Source of the DNA: Perkinsus olseni | Taxonomy: Eukaryota; Perkinsozoa; Perkinsida; Perkinsidae | Assembly: GCA_013115135.1 (NCBI GenBank) | Contig: JABANP010000055.1 | Coordinates: forward strand, 1-64,000 | Direction: 5' to 3' | DNA length: 64,000 nucleotides | In this document: positions 56,466 to 64,000 of the stretch, piece by piece | Layout: every line of letters starts with the position of its first letter | How positions within the stretch are numbered: position 1 is the stretch's first letter | Program-made: the position numbers and the translations under genes | The notes under the pieces: generated by a model | Database searches by the model: none | Seen by the model: only the letters and a program-made list of their open reading frames with translations | Told to the model about the DNA's origin: nothing

Positions 56466-59400
56466 GTGAAGACCTACACGCAGCTCCAGTTCAAGGGGAT
56501 ATCAGCGTAGCCAACTGTAGCGTCACTGTAGAACAGATGGGACAGCGGTCCGCTAGTATGATGAACCAGTGATCACACGGCCCGAGTGTGTTACGTACAC
56601 AGGGGCCCTGTCACAGGGCAGAATATTAACGCCACTCGTCTGGCCTCGGTGACACTATGGCCGGGAGAGGCCCTCTTCATGAGGGGCAGTACGGTCCTGC
56701 CATCACCCTCGAATGCCATAGCTGCAGTCGAAATCAATAGCAATCGTCCATTCTGTTGTGAGACTCAGAGACCGATGGTCGTCGCTCAAAGTAGCTGGGA
56801 ATTCCTAGCTGAAGAACATATTGCATGGGCGAGCGGACTTAGCGAGCACGAATTCTCTTTTCCGTAACCTTGTCACTGTAATGTGCTTTACCTATCGCAT
56901 CGTAAGCCTCAGTCGACTAGCAGATAGATGACCGATTCTTGATACAGTCAACTGCTACAGCCTTTTCACCCATGTACAGCCCAGTGAAACTCCTCGCGTC
57001 CTCCGCGACCTGGCTCGCGTACACGATAGCCACAGAGCCAACAGGGCTTCCACAGACGTGAGGCTGGATCGAGGCTCTCTCGACGATTTAGTCTCCCCTC
57101 AGGGATGGTGCCGTCAACAAACCAGTTTGGAAACGTGAGAGATTCTGCCAGCAGTACGTCGACCACAGTCTCGGTGAGTGTTGAGCCGATCAATGATTCC
57201 TAAGCTGTCTGACAAACCATTTAATTATCTGTATATCAATCCGCGCACTAGGCCCCCAAGAGAGGAGCACATCGGTTACAGTCTTACGTGGCCAGTACCA
57301 GAGTGGGACAATGTATTCAACACGAAGTACTGATGGCTCGCTCAGGTCCGAGAAGTGAAAGGTTCTGCCAGTATTACTACTACACGGAGCATTTCGTGAA
57401 AAAAAGAGGCTGGGGTTTTCCCGTACGATGCCATCGAATGTCTCCTAGAGAACATTCAATCTTCAGCGAATTCTCGTTGGGACCTCTAACATGAAAAGGG
57501 CCAACCCAGATGACGTGGAGGCTGAGATGATGTACTGCGCTTCCGCGCTGGGGGCCATCCCAGTGCTAGTGGAGGGGAGGTGAGCGCTGAAGTCGTGGCT
57601 GCTGTAAGTGTGTATGTTGATAGCCCTGGCGGGGGATTCATAGTGGTTGATTAAGGATATCCCGTTCCTCGATCGGGGAGCAGCGGTGCTGCAGTGAGAT
57701 CCTCAGGTTCTCTGGGAGTAGCCTGCCAGTCAGAGACAATTCCACCTCTGCTAACCTCAAGGAGCTCTACACTTACGATCAGATGATCGGAGACATCGAG
57801 CAATTGGTGCGAAGCGTCAGTTTTTTCTCTGGCGATGCGGTTGGCGAGATGAAGGAGTACCCCAAAATCGCGCTCTTTGGGCATGACCACACTGGGGTAG
57901 GTCAGCGAGACTTCGATTCTCGTATGCTCAGGGTGATAGCACAACTGTCGTGGTGGTGTCCAGAGGGAACTCATTCGCGTTCAATCCTCAGAGAATCGCG
58001 GCTTGGGGCGCCCACGCTCACCTACATGTCATCAACGCGGCAGTCAGCTCCTCCACTCCGGTGAAGAGCGTGATTGAGAACAAGGAGTGCGTGATGCTAC
58101 TCAAACGTACCGTCCATTGACACAGGGACTGGTCTGCTAGTTACAACGATCTCGTCGCGGCTGCCTTCGAGAACGAGATGCTTGGTGGCAGCAAAGAGTG
58201 CCTCGCAGCTGTATGTCGGGACAGGTCTTTGTACTGTTCAAGCCTGGTCTCGTAGATAGATGGGAATATCGTAGCATTGTTCCTTGGCAGGTCACCACTG
58301 CTCATGAGGTCGTCGGGAAGCATATTGTAAGTCGCCGAGGCATGGCCAAACTTGAGGAAGTATTCGGACTCCGTAAGAATCACCTGAAAGACTTTGAGGA
58401 TTGGTGGATGTGGTAAGTCGCCGTAGAGCCGCCGTTGAATGCTAATGAGAGTGGGATGTACAGAAGGAGAGTAACAGCTTCCTCTTGCCAGGTCGTCAAA
58501 GGGGCTCTTGGGCTTCAACATGGAAGAAAACGATCCAACCTGCACGTCCCCTTATTGCAATGTTGCTCGGATTTGTTCTAAAATGACTGCTGTGGGTGAA
58601 GAGATAAAAACACAGTCGCGAAAAAGGTGGAGCTGATCTTCTAGCGCCTCGATGTGACTGTTCGTGCGTTGACTCACAGCCAAGACCATCATTGGCTGAC
58701 AGCGCTGGCCACGATAAAGAAGGCCAGACTGTCGGCTGACGGCACCAGGGAGCTTACTAGAAGGGAGATCATTGAAAAGTATGGAGCAGCTCGAGTTGGC
58801 CCGATTCAATCCGGTCGTTCAAAGCGATAGGTTGGGCCGTCCTTCAGGGCTAGAGACCCAACTAACAATGACCCCGAGAAGCTACATTGGTTCATCAAGT
58901 GTTCCCAATTCCCCACCTTCGAGACCTGTGACCTCGACAGCAACTGCCCTTGGGTTCGCTTCGCTGATTCGTCAACATTCTTCTATTCACTGTGCAGAGA
59001 CGCTTTCGGTATTACCGAGGAGGAGGTGAGGCTCTATGGTCGAACATCACTCCGGAACGGTGCCTGAAGCGTCCACCCGTTCATCACGATGAGCGGACGT
59101 CTCTCGGGTTAACAATTGCTCAGGTACGCAAAGCAAGCACTTCCATTAATCGTAAGCACGGAGGGAAGGGTATGAACGATGCGAAGGGGATTATCTCCGT
59201 TAACGGCGAGGTCGACCCGTGGTCTAGTCTTACTGTAGCCAAATCGCGGCCACGCTCACCTGTTATCACGGTCAGTGCGGGCACGCGCATCTTCTTTTGT
59301 CATTCTGATTCTCAGCAGATCCCCGGGGCCTCCCATGCCACGTGGTCATCGCCGAAGAACGAAAGGCAGTATTCTGATTTCAAGTACCAACACGTCTCGG

Positions 59401-59610
59401 GAAGCCGACAGAATTGCTACCACCTTCTCTCAGGAAATATTATGCTGAGGTGTACGTCGCGCTCTCGGATTTTATGAGCTATTTTTCATCGTAGAGCTTT
59501 ACACGCGGCGGTGATGTCATGTTTATCATGAAACGATACTAATATGATTATCATGTTAATGTGATGTGATGTGATTGTTCGTCATTGTCTTTGCTGTAGT
59601 GGGGCCCAAT
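56466..59610. repeat. Direct segmental duplication, copy 1
   Basis: From GTGAAGACCTAC to GGGGCCCAAT the sequence is nearly identical to 60834-63997, with scattered substitutions and a few small indels. It includes about 500 bases of 5' flank and the whole peptidase gene. High identity in introns and flanks implies a recent event. Confidence 0.95.
56972..59494 (+). CDS. S28-family serine peptidase (Pro-X carboxypeptidase / TSSP type), copy 1
   Basis: Lysosomal or secreted peptidases of this family cleave after proline or release dipeptides. The ATG at 56972 opens a signal peptide (KLLASSATWLAYT). Exons resolved: 56972-57057, 57103-57173, 57346-57422, one ending in ALGAIPVLVEGR near 57580, one from near 57715 to 57896, and 57932-58090. 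Family landmarks: FCQQYVDH, then FCQYYYYTEHF, then NLKELYTYDQMIGDIEQLV. The likely nucleophile is Ser in GNSFAF, before INAAVSSSTPV. The acid motif is NGEVDPW (about 59200) and the His motif GASHATW (about 59325). The last exon ends YYAEVYVALSDFM, with TAG at 59492-59494. The nucleophile motif departs from the usual GGSYxG, so activity is uncertain. Phase around 58090-58140 is unresolved. Confidence 0.8.
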
Positions 59611-59713
59611 GCTTAAACTTCTCGCGCGGAGATGATGAGCGCGTGTCCTACGTACCTTCCGAATAGACTTGACAAGTTCGACTCGAACTCTTTATCGGGA
59701 CCCGGGAAAACGA

Positions 59714-59736
59714 CTTCCCTCACCCGGTGAGGGAAG
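59714..59736. repeat. Perfect inverted repeat, 11-bp arms
   Basis: CTTCCCTCACC and GGTGAGGGAAG are separated by one C. It lies just after the first duplication copy. Confidence 0.85.
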
Positions 59737-60173
59737 CCGTTTGCCGACGTATGACCAGGGGCAAATTCGAGTGTCCTAATTTCTGAGTCTGCGCGCTTTG
59801 AATGGCATCCTTTCCGAAATCATGATAGAATGACGCATTCAAGAGAATATGTCAGCCGGCCCCTCGGGCCGATCGCTCGGCATGAAACTCTCAATGACGT
59901 AGAGGATGGATAGATGTAGCTGGTTGGCCTGGCCAGTTCGGGGCCGGGGTTGGCTTGGCCAGGGTAGTTGGAGTAAAGTACGTTTCATTGCCTATGTCAC
60001 GAGCTGCTCGCGATAGCCAATAACGCTAAACCAGCTCACGATGAGCTGCTAGCCGAATCGAACCACATGGCGGTGGTCGGTGTGGACAGAGCCCCAGACT
60101 GTGACTCAACAAACTCCGGTCAGCGGGCATCTATCTGATAGATTCTATCAGGACCGAGAGTCCAACGATTACA

Positions 60174-60208
60174 GTCCAAGTCCCCCTTTACTAAAGGGGG
60201 GCTTGGAC
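60174..60208. repeat. Near-perfect palindrome, 17-bp arms
   Basis: Arms 60174-60190 and 60192-60208 differ at one position and are separated by one base. The core is CCCCCTTTACTAAAGGGGG. Confidence 0.9.
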
Positions 60209-60566
60209 TAAAGGACTTTAGCCTTACCTCGAGATATCGTTGTAGGCAGTTGTGTTGGTTACTTCGTTAAAGACAAACTCTAGTCCTACCTCCACATCGA
60301 GGGATTGAGCTGGGAAGGGCGAAAAACCAACAGTGTTGGTCCAACACCATACTATGGTGACCCTAGATTAATCAAAAGTATCTACACCAAGCTCCTGAAG
60401 TGTCACCAGCTTCATTCGCGCGGAAGATACTCTCACGGCTTACCACACAATCAGACATCTTCTCTGTGCGGGAGCAAAATTCCTCTTCTTCCTCCCTAAT
60501 TCCACTCTCGTCGATCAGCCGCAGTCGATCACTGCTGAAAATCTCCGATCTCCAGGAGATCGCTTG

Positions 60567-60607
60567 TGGAGCTCCAACTAGGAGATCATCTCCTAGTTGC
60601 AGCTCCA
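60567..60607. repeat. Near-perfect palindrome, 20-bp arms
   Basis: Arms 60567-60586 and 60588-60607 differ at one position around a single central C. The core is CAACTAGGAGAT on one side and ATCTCCTAGTTG on the other. Confidence 0.9.
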
Positions 60608-60736
60608 CCAGCATAAAATCCAAGATAGAATATATTCAAGTGCTACGCGTAGGACTACTATCCGACCAAACTTTCCCCAAAACACAATGGACCCGGTACC
60701 CGGCCAGTCTCCGTCAGACTGAGAGTTCGGAAACGA

Positions 60737-60790
60737 CAAGCGCTAAGCGCTTGTGCCACGGCTGGGGCCTACTCAAGCGCTTGCGCTTGT
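60737..60790. repeat. Cluster of CAAGCGC / GCGCTTG palindromes
   Basis: CAAGCGCT and AGCGCTTG flank one base at 60737-60753. Further CAAGCGCTTG and CGCTTG words follow to 60790. Confidence 0.75.
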
Positions 60791-61324
60791 GGACAGTCGG
60801 AGCGGATGATATCACAGATATCTCTCCTTTCGGGTGAAGACCTACATGCAGCTCCAATTCAGGGGATATAAGCGTAGCCAACTGTAGCGTCACTGTAGAA
60901 CAGATGGGACAGCGGTCCGCTAATATGATGAACCAGTGATCACACGGCCCGAGTGTGTTATGTAGACAGTGCAGAATATGAACGCCACTCGTCTGGCCCC
61001 GCCGACACTATGGCCGGGAGAGGCCCTCTCCGAGAGAGGCAGTACGGTCATGCCATCACCCTCGAATACCATAGCAGCAGTCAAAATCAATAGCAATCGT
61101 CCATTCTGTTGTGAGACTCAGAGACCGATGGTCGTCGCTCGAAGTAGGTGGGAATTCCTAGCTGAAGAAGACATTGCATGGGCGAGCGGACGTAGCGAGC
61201 ACGAATTCTCTCTTCCGTAACCTTGTCACTGTAATGTGCTTCACCTATCGCATCGTAAGCCTCGGTCGACTAGCAGATAGATGACCGATACTTGATACAG
61301 TCAACTGCTACAGCCTTTTCACCC

Positions 61325-63833
61325 ATGTACAGCCCAGTGAAACTCCTCGCGTCCTCCGCGACCTGGCTCGCGTACACGATGGCCACAGAGCCAACAGGGC
61401 TTCCACAGACGTGAGAGGCTGGATCGAGGCTCTCTCGACGATTCAGTCTCCCCTCAGGGATGGTGCTGTTAACAAACCGGTTTGGAAACGTGAGAGATTC
61501 TGCCAGCAGTACGTCGACCACAGTCTCGGTGAGTGTTGAGCCGATCAATGATTCCTAAGCTCTCTGACAAACCATCTAATTATCTGTATATCAATCCGCG
61601 CACTAGGCCCCCAAGAGAGGAGCACATCGGTTACAGTCTTACGTGGCCAGTACCAGAGTGGGACAATGTATTCAACACGAAGTACTGATGGCTCGCTCAG
61701 GTCCGAGAAGTGAAAGGTTCTGCCAGTATTACTACTACACGGAGCATTTCGTGAAAAAAACAGGCTGGGGGCCTTCCGTACGATGCCATCGAATGTCTCC
61801 TAGAGAACATTCAATCTTCAGCGAATTCTCGTCGGGAACTCGAATATGAAAAGGGCTGACCCAGAAGACGTGGAGGCTGAGATGATGTACTGCGCTTCCG
61901 CGCTGGGGGCCATCCCGGTGTTAGTGGAAACGAGGTGAGCGCTGCAGTCATCGCTGCTGTCAGTGTGTATATTGATAGCCCTGGCGGGGGATTCATAGTT
62001 GTTGATTATTGGCTTCCCGCTGAGAGGAGCAGCAGTGCTGCAGTGAGATCCTCAGGTTCTCCGGGAGTAGTCTGCCAGTCAAAGACAATTCCACCTCTGC
62101 TAACCTCAAGGAGCTCTACACTTACAATCAGATGATCGGAGACATCGAGCAATTGGTGCGAAGCGTCAGTTTTTTCTCTGGCGATGCGGTTGGCGAGATG
62201 AAGGAGTACCCCAAAATCGCGCTCTTTGGGCATGACCACACTGGGGTAGGTCAGCGAGACTTCGATTCTCGTATGCTCAGGGTGATATCACAACTGTCGT
62301 GGTGGTGTCCAGAGGGAACTCATTCGCGTTCAATCCTCAGAGAATCGCGGCTTGGGGCGCCCACGCTCACCTACATGTCATCAACGCGGCAGTCAGCTCC
62401 TCCACTCCGGTGAAGAGCGTGATTGAGAACAAGGAGTGCGTGATGCTACTCAAACGTACCGTCCATTGACACAGGGACTGGTCTGCTAGTTACAACGACC
62501 TCGTCGCGGCTGCCTTTGAGAACGAGATGCTTGGTGGCAGCAAAGAGTGCCTCGCAGCTGTATGTCGGGGCAGGTCTTTGTACTGTTCAAGCCTGGTCTC
62601 GTAGATAGATGGGAATATCGTAGCATTGTTCCTTGGCAGGTCACCACTGCTCATGAGGTCGTCGGGAAGCATATTATGAGTCGCCGAGGCATGGCCAAAC
62701 TTGAGGAAGTATTCGGACTCCGTAAGAATCACCTGAAAGACTTTGAGGATTGGTGGATGTGGTAAGTCGCCGTAGAGCCGCTGTTGAATGCTAATGAGAG
62801 TGGGATGTACAGAACGAGAGTAACAGCTTCCTCTCGCCAGGTCGTCAAAGGGACTCTTGGGCTTCAACATGGAGAAAACGATCCAACCTGCACGTCCCCT
62901 TATTGCAATGTTGCTCGGATTTGTTCTAAGATGACCGCTGTGGGTGAAGAGATAAAAACACAGCCGCGAAAAAGGTGGAGCTGATCTTCTAGCGCCTTGA
63001 TGTGACTGTTCGTGCGTTGACTCACAGCCAAGACCATCACTGGCTGACAGCGCTGGCCACGATAAAGAAGGCCAGACTGTCGGCTGACGGCACCAGGGAG
63101 CTCACTAGAAGGGAGATCATTGAAAAGTACGGAGCAGCTCGAGTTGGCCCGATTCAATCCGGTCGTTCAAAGCGATAGGTTGGGCGGTCCTTCAGGGCTA
63201 GAGACCCAACTAACAATGACCCCGAGAAGCTACATTGGTTCATCAAGTGTTCCCAATTCCCCACCTTCGAGACCTGTGACCTCGGCAGCAACTGCCCTTG
63301 GTTTCGCTTCGCTGATTCGTCAACATTCTTCTATTCACTGTGCAGAGACGCTTTCGGTATTACCGAGGAGGAGGTGAGGCTCTATGGTCGAACATCACTC
63401 CGGAACGGTGCCTGAAGCGTCCACCCGTTCATCAGGATGAGCGGACGTCTCTCGGGTTAACAATTGCTCAGGTACGCAAAGCAAGCACTTTCGTTAATCG
63501 CAATTACGGTGGGAAGGGTATGAACGACGCGAAGGGGATTATCTCCGTTAATGGCGAGGTGGACCCGTGGTCTAGTCTAACTGTAGCCAAATCGCGGCCA
63601 CGCTCACCTGTTATCACGGTCAGTGCGAGCACGCGCATCTTCTTTCGTCATTCTGATTCTCAGCAGATCCCCGGGGCCTCCCATGCCACGTGGTCATTGC
63701 CTAAGAACAAAAGGCAGTATTCTGATTTCAAGTACCAACACGTCTCGGCAAGCTGACAGAATTGCTACCACCTTCTCTCAGGGAATATTATGCTGAGGTG
63801 TACGTCGCGCTCTCGGATTTTATGAGCTATTAA
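61325..63833 (+). CDS. S28-family serine peptidase (Pro-X carboxypeptidase / TSSP type), copy 2
   Basis: The layout and exon boundaries are the same as in copy 1, shifted by about 4,353 bases. The signal peptide starts at 61325. Differences include GWGPS for GWGFP after the FCQYYYY exon, VETR for VEGR, and NYGGKG (closer to the usual family wording) for KHGGKG before the NGEVDPW motif. The nucleophile block GNSFAF and the GASHATW block are unchanged. The last exon ends YYAEVYVALSDFMSY with TAA at 63831-63833, four codons shorter than copy 1. An intron segment near 61,995-62,030 is clearly divergent between the copies. Confidence 0.8.
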
Positions 63834-63889
63834 TCATCGTAAGAGCTTTACACGCGGCGGTGATGTCATGCTTATCATAAAACGATACT

Positions 63890-63964
63890 AATATGATGAT
63901 CATGTTAATGTGATGTGATGTTAATGTGATGCGATGTTAATGTGATGTGGATGTGATGTGATTG
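63890..63964. repeat. Expanded TGTGATGT / TTAATGTGATG repeat
   Basis: Short units built from ATGTGATG and TTAATG are repeated about six times. Copy 1 has a shorter form near 59,545-59,577, so this tract grew or shrank after the duplication. Confidence 0.8.
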
Positions 63965-64000
63965 TTCGTCATTGTCTTTGCTGTAGTGGGGCCCAATTCT

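Larger units (their letters stand above)
59611..60833. other. Unique spacer between the two duplication copies
   Basis: The frame at 60400-60837 is Ser-rich but runs through two palindromes and I do not support it as a gene. The stretch is notable for four inverted repeats, listed separately. No tRNA or known mobile element is recognised. Confidence 0.5.
60834..63997. repeat. Direct segmental duplication, copy 2
   Basis: It matches 56466-59610 in the same orientation. Near its 3' end the TGTGATGT repeat is longer than in copy 1. The shared sequence ends three bases before the window edge. Confidence 0.95.

Noticed and set aside
56586..56867. A small gene conserved in both duplication copies (also 60969-61220)
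   Set aside because: Differences between the copies change amino acids about as often as expected without selection, and an indel shifts the start. It is more likely 5' flank of the peptidase gene.
57891..57896. Loss of the catalytic Ser in the S28 peptidase, replaced by Asp in GHDHTG
   Set aside because: The spacing to the AAW and AAVSSS blocks fits the later GNSFAF stretch better, so a candidate Ser is still present.

Overview
This is nuclear DNA of a eukaryote. It has many short introns with GT-AG ends, eukaryotic tRNA genes with internal promoter boxes, an axonemal-type dynein heavy chain, the splicing factor SF3A2 and secreted hydrolases with signal peptides. The compact genes, near-balanced base composition and gene set suggest a flagellated alveolate parasite, and Perkinsus is my best guess. 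That placement is inference; I see no species marker.

Layout. 1-2.7 kb: no recognised gene, one tandem repeat. 2,741-5,680 (+): SF3A2, seven exons. 5.7-8.6 kb: no recognised gene. 8,611-9,729 (+): secreted S1/P1 nuclease, one exon. 11,194-14,094 (+): SET-domain protein methyltransferase with a signal peptide. 14.7-15.5 kb (+): EF-hand protein with tRNA-Met inside an intron. 15.7-18.6 kb (+): Ser/acid-rich disordered protein(s). 20.2-22.7 kb (-): two tandem paralogs of a single-pass membrane protein. 24,149-28,597 (+): a 28-exon type I surface protein with four copies of a Cys-rich module, an EGF-like domain, a Thr-rich stalk, a membrane span and a basic tail. About 29.6-56.2 kb (+): one dynein heavy chain gene whose introns hold two tRNA-Lys genes, one tRNA-Pro gene and several tRNA 3' fragments. 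56.5-64 kb: a recent direct duplication of about 3.15 kb, each copy carrying an S28-family serine peptidase gene, separated by a spacer rich in perfect inverted repeats.

Three themes cut across the genes. First, tRNA genes or tRNA 3' halves lie inside introns, and two introns of 45-50 nt are little else. Second, the 13-mer GGCGGAGCGAAGC recurs six times, in both orientations, mostly in introns and often a few bases after the donor. Third, conserved reading frames are repeatedly broken by exactly one extra base in a run of three to five identical bases. Read error in the assembly is the simplest cause, but the pattern deserves a check against RNA.
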